64,000 nucleotides of DNA from JAHBVL01 sp963712055. Lineage in GTDB: Bacteria > Chloroflexota > Chloroflexia > Thermomicrobiales > UBA6265. The DNA is taken from positions 62,001 to 126,000 of the forward strand of contig CAVQGN010000007.1 in the NCBI GenBank assembly GCA_963712055.1, read 5' to 3'. The stretch's first letter is position 1, and each line of letters starts with the position of its first letter. Made by a program: the position numbers and the translations under genes. The notes under the pieces were generated by a model. That model had not been told where the DNA came from. It was given only the letters and a program-made list of their open reading frames with translations, and made no database searches. This document shows, piece by piece, positions 1 to 7,895 of the stretch.

Positions 1-523
1 CCGTTGTGTCGTCTGGAGCACTGATGTCGGTGACTAGTGCCCAGAGTGGAGCCAGCGGTCCTTCTAGTTCGAGCACCCTTTCAAGAGAGAACTTCACATC
101 AGCAGAAGTGAAAGGCGAGCCGTCCTGCCACGTCACATCGTCCCGAAGTGTAAACTGCCAGGTCGTTTCGTCCGTTGCCTCCCACGCCGATGCGAGACTT
201 GGTTGGAGGTCGCCGGTCTCGAAATTTCGAGTGACCAGTGTTCCAAAGATGTGGGACGCCAGAACTGCGGTCGGCTCTTCGACGCTTTGTGCGCCGTGGG
301 GATCGAGGGACACCAGCACGCGTTGCAGAACGATGTTGAGTTCTCCCGATGCATCGTCCTGAAGCGCCGCCAACCCATGCTGATCGAGCACTGCCACAGT
401 TGGAACGCTTAGTCCAAGTGCCGTAGCTGCTTTCAGGAACCCACGGCGTGACAGGGCCCCGTCGTGATTACGCTGGACGAGTTCACGTGTTCGTTGCTGA
501 ATACTGGTTTCGCGGAGAGTCAT
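1..523 (-). CDS. ABC transporter substrate-binding protein, family 5 (peptide/nickel/sugar type), N-terminal part
   Basis: This is the first 174 codons of an exported solute-binding protein; the gene runs off the left edge, so its C-terminus is not in the window. The start is the ATG at 523, preceded by a strong AGAGGAGGAAG ribosome site. A twin-arginine signal (SRRGFLK followed by a hydrophobic stretch) sits at about residues 26-46, so export is probably by Tat. The mature start is followed by family-5 hallmarks: LDPHGAQS, a FGTLVTR segment, LASAWEA, and DVTWQDGSPFTSADVKFS, which matches the conserved 'F.DG.P..A.DV..S' box. The GntR regulator lies directly upstream on the same strand with a 105-bp gap that holds nothing recognisable, so the two may be cotranscribed. 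The substrate cannot be told from this fragment. Confidence 0.85.
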   Translation of the reverse strand, partial: MTLRETSIQQRTRELVQRNHDGALSRRGFLKAATALGLSVPTVAVLDQHGLAALQDDASGELNIVLQRVLVSLDPHGAQSVEEPTAVLASHIFGTLVTRNFETGDLQPSLASAWEATDETTWQFTLRDDVTWQDGSPFTSADVKFSLERVLELEGPLAPLWALVTDISAPDDTT

Positions 524-628
524 TCGCTGCTTCCTCCTCTAACTGCACGTCCGGCCCATCGCCGGATGACTGTGTCGCTTCGCGCACGCGACGGCGTTGT
601 CCTTTCGGGTCAAGTCTCAAAAACCCGA

Positions 629-1315
629 TCAAGACCGTTCTTGGTTGTGGTCCAAGACCACCATGATTGCAGCCAGTCCTTCCGTGACGTGGTCATGCAT
701 GAGCCGGCCAGCAGTTTCGGAATCTTCCTCTTCGAGAGCGTTCAGGATTGGGAAATGGCGAGCCGTTGTTGGTGCCGCAATCTCGTTTGAATCGAGGAGA
801 CGCGCTCTATAGCCCTCGCTGCGATCGGCAAGGTTGTCGAGTGTGGAAGCGAGGAGAGGCATTCCTGCCACTGCCCGCAAACGGCGATGAAATGCAAGGT
901 CGATCGAACGCATCGCACGAACATCTCGGTCGACCGTGTGTTCAAGAAACCCCAATTCATTGTTGATTGAACGCAACTCATCGAGATCGTCTTGGCGAAC
1001 ACGAGCGGTGGCTTCTCTTGCGGAGAGGGCTTCGAGTTCGGCTCGCATCAAATAGATCTGGCGGATATCGGTGCGATCGAAGGGAGCCACTACTGCTTCT
1101 TTGTGGGGCTCGAGCATGATAAACCCTTCGCTCGCGAGACGCTTCATTGCATTGGCAACCGTGATCCGACTGACCCCGAGTTCCACGGCGATTCTGCTGG
1201 CAACGAGCGAATCGTCGTCCGTCCACCGTCCTTCGATGATGGCTTTGCGAAGCACTTCGTAAGTGGCCTGCTCGCGAGTTTTGGTATCGACTCGAAACGC
1301 TGTTGCATGTTGCAT
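629..1315 (-). CDS. GntR-family transcriptional regulator (FCD subfamily)
   Basis: An N-terminal winged helix-turn-helix is followed by an all-helical FCD ligand-binding domain. In the HTH part the core ELGVSRITVANAMKRLASEG is the classic GntR recognition helix region. The FCD part carries SIDLAFHRRL and a late HDHVTEGL, matching the Asp/His metal or carboxylate-binding residues of FadR/GntR sensors, which usually bind sugar acids or other small organic acids. A longer start at 1351 (ATG) is possible, but that codon overlaps a TTGACA promoter element, so the ATG at 1315 is preferred. This makes the mRNA nearly leaderless. The gene reads towards the binding-protein gene at 1-523, its probable target. 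Confidence 0.9.
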   Translation of the reverse strand: MQHATAFRVDTKTREQATYEVLRKAIIEGRWTDDDSLVASRIAVELGVSRITVANAMKRLASEGFIMLEPHKEAVVAPFDRTDIRQIYLMRAELEALSAREATARVRQDDLDELRSINNELGFLEHTVDRDVRAMRSIDLAFHRRLRAVAGMPLLASTLDNLADRSEGYRARLLDSNEIAAPTTARHFPILNALEEEDSETAGRLMHDHVTEGLAAIMVVLDHNQERS

Positions 1316-1351
1316 GCAATTCACAGTAGAGGACGTCGGCAAGTATGTCAA
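1303..1351 (-). promoter_or_regulatory. Promoter and overlapping palindromic operator of the GntR gene
   Basis: On the minus strand a perfect -35 TTGACA (1346-1351) is followed after exactly 17 bp by TACTGT (1323-1328). Transcription would begin about position 1316, next to the ATG at 1315. The start codon lies inside the perfect palindrome TTGCATGCAA (1310-1319), extended to TTGCATGTTGCATGCAA (1303-1319) on the plus strand. The arrangement fits autorepression by the encoded GntR protein. Confidence 0.6.
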
Positions 1352-1622
1352 GGGATTTCACCGACATGAAAGCAACAAACACGAATCCACTCAGCCGACA
1401 GGTGGCAGGCATGATTTCGACCGTGGTTGCAACATCCCCGTCACTTGCTGATAATCCGGACAAGAACGTTTGCAGAACAGCGCGGTGATCACCAGCGAAT
1501 GATCCATCGCTTCATGGCTGGGGTGGCATCTGAACAAACCGACGCTGTTCCGACTTTGGCAGAACGAATTCAGCAACTATGACCGGGCATCCTTTCAGCG
1601 CGATCTTGTTGCTGGTCTGACA

Positions 1623-3245
1623 GTGGCGGCGGTCGCTCTGCCGCTGGCGCTCGCATTTGGGGAAGCGAGTGGTTCCACTCCAGCGGCTGGATTGGTGACA
1701 GCCATCGTTGGTGGTTTTCTGATCGGGGTGCTGGGTGGTGCGCCGTTTCAGATCAGCGGTCCGACCGGCGCCATGTCGGCCGTGCTCATCACGGTTGCTC
1801 ATCAGCAGGGGATGCGTGGGGTCTGGCTGGCGGGCCTGATGGCCGGTGTGATGATCATGGTCATCGGTCTGCTCAACCTTGGCCGGGTGGTCTATTTGAT
1901 CCCAGCGCCTGTTATCACCGGGTTCACCAGCGGAATCGCGCTGGTGATCTTTATCGGCCAGATCGACAACTTCTTCGGGATTTCTACACCAAGCGAAGAC
2001 CGCGCCGCCGCGAAACTGGCAGGCTATTTCCGCGAACCGCTGCCGCCGATCGACTGGCATGCCGTCGCGGTGGGTTCGATCGTGATCGCAGTTATGCTTG
2101 CGATACCCTTCCTGCTCCACATGCGAAACATGCCCGCCGCGCTGATCGGAATCGGTATCGCCACCGCGGTAGCGACTCTGGCTGACTGGACGACCGCAAC
2201 GATTGGAGCGATCCCGAGCAGTCTCGTTCTCGATGATCGCCTGATTCCGAACCGGTCCGATCTCGACCGCATAGACCAGTTGTTGGGACCGGCGTTGGCG
2301 ATTGCGTTGCTCGGCGCGATCGAGAGTCTCCTCTGCGGGGTGGTTGGCGGACGGATGACAGGCACGCGGCTCGCGGTCAAGCAAGAACTTTTTGCTCAGG
2401 GTGTCGGAAACATGGTGCTTCCTTTTATAGGAGGCGTGCCGGCGACTGCGGCGATCGCGCGGACGAGCGTGGGGGTTAAAGCCGGTGGAGTGACCAGACT
2501 GGTCAGCGTGGTGCAGTCGGGTGCGTTGTTGCTCGGCGCGCTCTTTCTTGGCAAATCGATTGGCCGGATTCCGCTGGCCGCGTTGGCAGGAGTGCTGTTC
2601 GTGACCTGTTGGCGAATGAACGAATGGCATTCGATTCGCTATTACTGGAACCATCGGCTCTACAGTGCGATCGCGGCGTTTCTGGTGACCATGGCAGCCA
2701 CGGTTTTTCTCGATCTGACCCAAGCGATTGTGGTCGGGTTGCTGCTCAGCCTGGTCGTTTTTCTGCGCCAGACCTCGCAACTGTCGGTTTCGATTGCGCC
2801 GGTCGATTGGAGCCGTGCTGGTCACGTGCTCGAGCAACCTCCAGATGCCCAGGTGATCTATGTGACCGGTCCACTCTTTTTTGGATCGGTAAATCAGTTT
2901 GTCGAACGGGTCGAGGAAATGCCATTTGCGCGCACGTTGATTCTCTCCATGCGAGGGGTGCCGTCGGCGGATGTGTCGAGTGTGCAGGCAATCGAGCACT
3001 TGTGGAGGACGCATGTCGAACAAGGCGGCACGCTGTACCTGACTGGTGTGCAACCGCAGGTGCGGGGGATGTTCGAGCGGGCTGGGCTGGTGCGGGAGAT
3101 GGGAGAGGAGCATTTTCTCTGGAGTGCCGATCAAGCGATCGCCAAGGTGGCGGAGGCGATAGCAGCCGGGGCCTATGATGATGTGACGGAAACGCCGCCA
3201 CGCGAGAGTCTCGACGAGATGCCGCTCGGTATCTCCACAGCCTGA
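1623..3245 (+). CDS. SulP-family anion transporter with C-terminal STAS domain
   Basis: An inner-membrane anion transporter of the SulP/SLC26 family (sulfate, bicarbonate or other anions). The hydrophobic N-terminal part contains the family's first helix (VAAVALPLALAFGEAS) and the GGAPFQISGPTGAMS box. About residues 400-510 form a STAS domain with the pattern ILSMRGVPSADVSSVQAIEH. The reading frame is open upstream back to 1503 and clearly coding from about 1551 (FSNYDRASFQRDLVAGLT), but no ATG, GTG or TTG occurs there in frame. The conventional start is therefore the GTG at 1623, although the true start is probably further upstream at a CTG or ATC codon, or lies behind a frameshift. A DinB-family gene follows after 22 bp. 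Confidence 0.88.
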   Translation: MAAVALPLALAFGEASGSTPAAGLVTAIVGGFLIGVLGGAPFQISGPTGAMSAVLITVAHQQGMRGVWLAGLMAGVMIMVIGLLNLGRVVYLIPAPVITGFTSGIALVIFIGQIDNFFGISTPSEDRAAAKLAGYFREPLPPIDWHAVAVGSIVIAVMLAIPFLLHMRNMPAALIGIGIATAVATLADWTTATIGAIPSSLVLDDRLIPNRSDLDRIDQLLGPALAIALLGAIESLLCGVVGGRMTGTRLAVKQELFAQGVGNMVLPFIGGVPATAAIARTSVGVKAGGVTRLVSVVQSGALLLGALFLGKSIGRIPLAALAGVLFVTCWRMNEWHSIRYYWNHRLYSAIAAFLVTMAATVFLDLTQAIVVGLLLSLVVFLRQTSQLSVSIAPVDWSRAGHVLEQPPDAQVIYVTGPLFFGSVNQFVERVEEMPFARTLILSMRGVPSADVSSVQAIEHLWRTHVEQGGTLYLTGVQPQVRGMFERAGLVREMGEEHFLWSADQAIAKVAEAIAAGAYDDVTETPPRESLDEMPLGISTA

Positions 3246-3267
3246 CGACGAGAGGAACGGAAACATC

Positions 3268-3744
3268 ATGACACCAGAAGAACGGGCGATTCTGATCCTG
3301 AAATACGGCGAGGGTCACGCGGAGGTGGTCCGCGCGCTCGATGGGATCACCGAAAACGAACTCGATACCCCTGAGGCGCCAGGGGAGTGGAGTCCGCGCC
3401 AGGTCGTTCATCATCTGGCCGATAGTGAGATGGAATCGGCTGGCCGGATCAGGAGACTGGTCGCGCTCGATGAGGCGGTGATCCAGGGATATGACCAGGA
3501 GGAGTATGCGCGGCGACTCTCCTACGACCGCCCGATCGCAGCGTCGCTGGCGGCATTTGGCGCAGCGCGGTTGGTGACGGTCGAATTGCTCGAACGGATG
3601 ACCGCGGAGGACTGGGGCAAGGCCGGTACCCATACCGAGGTCGGCGAGTTTACTGCAGAAGGATGGCTGGGGTATTACGCCCATCATGCCCACGATCATG
3701 CGGACCAGATCCGGCGCGCGCGGGTGGTGGGGCAAGGGTCTTGA
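3268..3744 (+). CDS. DinB-family (four-helix-bundle) protein
   Basis: A 158-residue protein of the DinB/DfsB superfamily: small cytoplasmic four-helix bundles that bind a divalent metal through three histidines and often act in thiol-dependent reactions. The fold signature is visible as GEWSPRQVVHHLADSEME in the first third and YYAHHAHDHADQIRRAR near the end, which supply the expected histidines. The start has a GAGGAACGG ribosome site. It follows the SulP gene by 22 bp and ends just before a perfect hairpin, so SulP and DinB probably form one transcript. The specific reaction is unknown. Confidence 0.85.
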   Translation: MTPEERAILILKYGEGHAEVVRALDGITENELDTPEAPGEWSPRQVVHHLADSEMESAGRIRRLVALDEAVIQGYDQEEYARRLSYDRPIAASLAAFGAARLVTVELLERMTAEDWGKAGTHTEVGEFTAEGWLGYYAHHAHDHADQIRRARVVGQGS

Positions 3745-3750
3745 GAGTCG

Positions 3751-3783
3751 CCCTATGCCGGTCGATCATCGACCGGCATAGGG
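3751..3783. terminator. Perfect 16-bp inverted repeat, probable transcription terminator
   Basis: CCCTATGCCGGTCGAT and its exact complement are separated by one base, seven bases after the DinB stop codon. There is no T-run, so it is either a Rho-assisted or mRNA-stabilising hairpin, or acts between this operon and the convergent gene at 3934-4632. The stretch 3784-3933 holds nothing recognisable. Confidence 0.55.
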
Positions 3784-3933
3784 TGGTCTGGTGGTGGGAC
3801 CACTGGAGGTGATGATCGCGGTTTTTCAGCAATCAGTGTTGCCGTGATTATCATTCCTCCAAGTTCCCTGATAGTGTTTCGACCTGTTGCCTGATTCGCT
3901 GTGGCAAAGCTGGTTCTGTCAAGCCGTGAGACT

Positions 3934-4632
3934 TCAGTCGGTGAGAGCTGCCGGAGAGCGGGAGACATGTGGATCGCGGACCATGACGAGTCCGACCCAA
4001 GTGAACCAGACGATGAGCCCCAGTCCAAAGATTGCACCTACGTCCTCGAGCGCGGGAATCGTAGTGCTTATTCCGGCTAACCCAATCACGATCCCGAGAT
4101 AGTTGAGAAACCGCGGGAGTCCGCTGCTCTGAATGGCAGCCATGCTTACCAGGACGACCCAGATGCCGCCGACGATTTCGTTGCCACCACCGAGACCGTT
4201 GGTGACGAAATCGAGTGTGATCCAGGCCGATCCGGCTGCTTCGGGATCAGTATCGAGAAGATCGATTACAGCGCTCGCTCCGATGTTGGCAACCATTCCG
4301 GTAGCAATGACGAGACCTGACCAGATTAATCCAAATGCCGTCGCAACCTGGACCGTCCCTGCATTACCCATATTCAGTCGATCGAGTAGTGCCAAAGAGA
4401 GCACAACGAGGGCTATGCCAAAGACGACATAGATGACCATGTTCCAGGCGTACATGAGAAGCTCGTTGTCGGCCAGGAACTGCGCATTGGCGATCGGGTC
4501 TGAACCGTCCCCACCGTAGTTTTCAGAATCGATACGCGTCAGAAAGAGCGCAAATCCTATGAAGAATGCCAAGGCTTCGATTAGCGCCGCAATGCCACCT
4601 GCGCGCTGCATCCGTGAACTCATGTTTTCCAT
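3934..4632 (-). CDS. DUF4386-like integral membrane protein
   Basis: A 232-residue, very hydrophobic protein with about six membrane helices, beginning with a cytoplasmic SSRMQRAGGIAALIEALAFF segment typical of DUF4386 proteins, in which the first helix follows a short basic start. Helices are interrupted by a conserved-looking loop ENYGGDGSDPIANAQFLADN. A GAGGAGG ribosome site precedes the ATG at 4632. Family function is unknown. It stands alone between the SulP/DinB transcript (convergent) and the ABC-F gene (same strand, 215 bp away). The 4633-4847 gap shows only the ribosome site. Confidence 0.7.
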   Translation of the reverse strand: MENMSSRMQRAGGIAALIEALAFFIGFALFLTRIDSENYGGDGSDPIANAQFLADNELLMYAWNMVIYVVFGIALVVLSLALLDRLNMGNAGTVQVATAFGLIWSGLVIATGMVANIGASAVIDLLDTDPEAAGSAWITLDFVTNGLGGGNEIVGGIWVVLVSMAAIQSSGLPRFLNYLGIVIGLAGISTTIPALEDVGAIFGLGLIVWFTWVGLVMVRDPHVSRSPAALTD

Positions 4633-4847
4633 CGATGGTGCCTCCTCGTGTGAATCCGGAGAAGCACGTTTGCTCGACGTCGGTCATCACAACACTCGTT
4701 GGACAAGCGAACAAGCACATGCGGGGGCCCTGAAATCGAGGGCCAGCAGAGATGTCGTCATCATGCTCCCCGTTGGTGATGTGGAGACAAGTATACGGAA
4801 TCCGTCATCTGCGTGACAAAAACGGATCAAACAGCACGTTCCGTCGG

Positions 4848-6527
4848 CTACCGCCGGCGCTGAATGGCCCGGGGCCGGAGGTCGTGGGTGAGCGCGACAC
4901 CGGTTTGCGGCGCGTTTGTGATAGTCGAGGGAGGGCCGGCGTAGTCGGTGACGCCGCCGTCGGCGAGCGCGAGGGTGCGATTGCAGACCTGTTCGAGGAA
5001 ATAGCGATCGTGCGAGATCGTGACGATCGTACCGTCGAAGTCATTGAGTGCGGCTTCCAGAGCTTCGATGGCGGGGATGTCGAGATTGTTTGTTGGTTCG
5101 TCGAGCACGAGCAGGTTCGCGCCGCCGAGAATGAGTCCACCAATCTGAACCCGGGAGCGTTCGCCACCGGAGAGGTTGCCGATCGGGGTCAGAGCGGTGT
5201 CGCGGTCGATCATCAGTGAGGCGAGAAAACTGATCGCTTGCTGCTCATTGATCGGTTTGATCTTGCGGACATAGTCGATAGGGGTTTCGCGAGGAGGCAG
5301 AGTTTCCTGTTCCTGTGAGTAGTAACCCGGAATGACCGCCGGACCGAGTCGCGCCGACCCACTGCCAGCAGGCTGGTTTCCGAGCAGCACCCGGATCAGC
5401 GAGGTCTTGCCAGCGCCGTTGGGTCCGACGATCGCGACCCGTTCGCCATTCCGGATGGTGAGATCGAACGGTCGCAGGATTGTGCGTTGGCCATGTTTCA
5501 CCTCGAGTCCGATCGCTTCGACCACGAGTGTGGCGCCCCGCTCGGCGTTGAACGCGATGTCAGCCGTGCGGCGATGGAGGACGGGCGTTGGAGTTTCATC
5601 AAGCCGCTGGCGTTCCTCTGCGAGTTTCCGACGCTGGTTTTCCGCCCGCGGGGCGAACTTCGGGTTCTGACGTGCCCACTGGGTCAGCTGCTCGGCACTC
5701 GCTTTGAGTTTCTTGTACTCGGATTCCTGGACGGCTCGCAGTTCGGCGGCGCGGATGAGACGACTTTCGCGTTCGCTCTGATAGAAGGAATAGTTGCCGT
5801 GATAGATATCGATCGTGCCGTTGTCGAGCTCAAAGATCCGGTTGGCGACGCGATCGACGAAATAGCGATCGTGAGTGATGGTCGCGACAGCGCCTGGATA
5901 GACCGAGAGCCGGGATTCGAGCCAGTCGCGGGCTTCCAGATCGAGATGGTTGTCCGGTTCGTCGAGCAGGAGGACATCTGGTTCAGCCGCGAGGAGACCG
6001 GCCAGTGCGACGATCTTTTTTTCGCCACCGCTGACCCGTCCAATCGGTTCGGCCCAGTGCGTTTCCGGCACACGCAGACCGGCCAGGATCGCGGTGCCTG
6101 GTTGCTCATCGCGGTTGTCGCGACTGAGTTCGAGTCGTTCGAGCACTTCAGCGTATTCGTCCATGACCGCAGTCAGGGCTTCGTCGTCGAGCGGTTCAGC
6201 CATCTTTGCTTCGAGCAGGGTGAGGCGGTGGTCGAGCGCGGCGGTGTCGCCAGCAGCGAGCGCGACCGTATCGAGTACGGTCATGGAGGGGTCGATCTGG
6301 GTGTCCTGGTGGAGGTATCCGACGCGTAAACCACGTCGGTGAGTGATGGAGCCGGAGGTTGGATTGAGTTCCTGGGCGAGGAGTTGAAAGAGGGTGCTTT
6401 TCCCGGCGCCGTTGGGTCCGAGCAGCGCGAGTCGATCACCGGTTTTGATCTCGAACGAGATCCCACTGAAGATCTGCTGCCCGGCGTAGGCGAAATGGAG
6501 ATCGCTAGCGTGGAGAAGGAGTGTCAT
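4848..6527 (-). CDS. ABC-F family ATP-binding protein (ribosome-associated type)
   Basis: A soluble twin-ATPase of the ABC-F group, which act on the ribosome (translation factors or antibiotic resistance) rather than in transport. There are no membrane segments. The first domain has Walker A GPNGAGKST (residues 37-45) and signature SGGEKKIVALAGLL. A charged linker with AEQLTQWARQNPKFAPRAEN follows, and the second domain has GPNGAGKTS and SGGERSRVQIGGL. Both carry LLLDEP or LVLDEPTNNLD Walker B motifs. The ORF extends to 6599, but domain homology starts at the ATG at 6527 (MTLLLHASDLHF), which is preferred although its ribosome site is weak. Which ABC-F subgroup it belongs to cannot be decided here. 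Confidence 0.92.
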   Translation of the reverse strand: MTLLLHASDLHFAYAGQQIFSGISFEIKTGDRLALLGPNGAGKSTLFQLLAQELNPTSGSITHRRGLRVGYLHQDTQIDPSMTVLDTVALAAGDTAALDHRLTLLEAKMAEPLDDEALTAVMDEYAEVLERLELSRDNRDEQPGTAILAGLRVPETHWAEPIGRVSGGEKKIVALAGLLAAEPDVLLLDEPDNHLDLEARDWLESRLSVYPGAVATITHDRYFVDRVANRIFELDNGTIDIYHGNYSFYQSERESRLIRAAELRAVQESEYKKLKASAEQLTQWARQNPKFAPRAENQRRKLAEERQRLDETPTPVLHRRTADIAFNAERGATLVVEAIGLEVKHGQRTILRPFDLTIRNGERVAIVGPNGAGKTSLIRVLLGNQPAGSGSARLGPAVIPGYYSQEQETLPPRETPIDYVRKIKPINEQQAISFLASLMIDRDTALTPIGNLSGGERSRVQIGGLILGGANLLVLDEPTNNLDIPAIEALEAALNDFDGTIVTISHDRYFLEQVCNRTLALADGGVTDYAGPPSTITNAPQTGVALTHDLRPRAIQRRR

Positions 6528-6704
6528 AGCCGGGAAAGGATACAGGACCGGCGGTGGTCGGTGAAGCGGACAAGATTCCGACTCTGGTCGCAATGGCAAT
6601 AGACGGATATGGGACCGGAAGCCGGAACGCCGTCGAGCAGGAAACCGACGATGTTCTCAAGGACAAGCCCTTGACCAGGATGCGGTGTCAGCCGCGATCA
6701 TTGC

Positions 6705-7778
6705 TCAGCTAATCACCGCCGGGAGAATCCAGCCTTCGATGAAGGGGCGAACGATCGAAACCGGGTCTGGTGGTGTTTCGAATCCCTTCAGGACCACGAC
6801 CACCAGGTCGAACGCCGGGACGACGTAGAGATAGTTGCTGCCGAACCCGAGCCCAAACCAGGCGTGGAAACCGTTCTCGTAGTCGACGACCCACCATTGA
6901 TAGCCGTATCCGGCGTATCCGATCGAATCGCCCTGGATGTGAAACCGCGTTGCTTCCGGAAACCATCCTTCCGAGACAAGCGAGTTGCCACCCCACTGTC
7001 CGTTTCGGAGGGAGAGGAGTCCAAAGCGGGCGAGATCACGTGGGGTCAACTCGAGTCCGGAACCGCCGAATGCGACACCTTCCGGGGAGAGGCGCCAGTC
7101 TGGTCGGTCGATCTGCATTGGCCGCCAGAGACGGCTCTCGGCGAAGTCTTCGAGGTCCTGGTCGACAGCCCGCTGGGTGATGACACCGAGCAGATGTGAG
7201 GCGCCTGTGTTGTAGGCGTAGAACGTTCCAGGCTCGTAAACGACCGGCAGGCTGAGTGTGAGGGCGGTGTAGTCCTCGGCTGCGATCAGGGTTTGCCAAT
7301 CGGTGCCGATATCCCATTCCCATCCCGGACTCATCGTCAACAACTGCTCGATCGTGATTGATGGGGTACGTGGGTCGGCGTCGCCGGGAATCAGGTCTGG
7401 GATGACGTCGCCAATGGTGGTGGCGAGCGTCAATACACCTTCGTCGATCGCTATTCCGACGAGGGTTCCGGTCACGCACTTGGTGATCGAGCGGATTTCG
7501 ATTGGATCGTCGACCCCGTATCGATCACCGAAATACCGCTCCCATGCGAGTCCGTTGGCACGGACGACGACGATACCGGTGATGTCTGGCATGTTCAGGG
7601 CGGCGTAGTCACCCGCGGCATCGAGTTGAGCCTGGGAAAGTCCGACATCAGGCGGATCGACGAACTCCCAGGTGTCGGATGGGAACCTGACCAGTTCCTG
7701 GCCCCGGACGACGGCCCGGTGGGCTAACGCGGCTCCACCAGCCGCTCCGATCAGTGTTCGCCGTGAGATTCCTGCCAT
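6705..7778 (-). CDS. Exported serine hydrolase, beta-lactamase/penicillin-binding-protein-like
   Basis: A 357-residue protein of the beta-lactamase superfamily (class C / 6-aminohexanoate-oligomer-hydrolase branch). The start shows a Tat-type signal, SRRTLIGAAGGAALA. The catalytic S-x-x-K is SITK at residues 97-100, and the second motif appears as AYNTGASHLLG, a form common in hydrolases that cleave amides or esters rather than beta-lactams. The third motif (KTG or HxG) is not obvious, so the substrate is open. It lies on the same strand as the P-ATPase at 7896-10373 with a 117-bp gap containing nothing notable. Confidence 0.85.
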   Translation of the reverse strand: MAGISRRTLIGAAGGAALAHRAVVRGQELVRFPSDTWEFVDPPDVGLSQAQLDAAGDYAALNMPDITGIVVVRANGLAWERYFGDRYGVDDPIEIRSITKCVTGTLVGIAIDEGVLTLATTIGDVIPDLIPGDADPRTPSITIEQLLTMSPGWEWDIGTDWQTLIAAEDYTALTLSLPVVYEPGTFYAYNTGASHLLGVITQRAVDQDLEDFAESRLWRPMQIDRPDWRLSPEGVAFGGSGLELTPRDLARFGLLSLRNGQWGGNSLVSEGWFPEATRFHIQGDSIGYAGYGYQWWVVDYENGFHAWFGLGFGSNYLYVVPAFDLVVVVLKGFETPPDPVSIVRPFIEGWILPAVIS

Positions 7779-7895
7779 GGGTCAATGTGCTTTCGCGGAA
7801 ACAGTCGAAACGACCAAGGGAGAATGGGAGGCCTCGCTTTGGCTGAGGGTCTTGCTCAGGATGAAGTCCGTTTGAGAGTATGGTCGGTTCCCAGG

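Noticed and set aside
1512..3269. 585-codon open frame on the minus strand
   Set aside because: It lies antisense to the SulP gene, is full of Arg/His/Gln/Asp without domain pattern, and is a GC-rich codon shadow.
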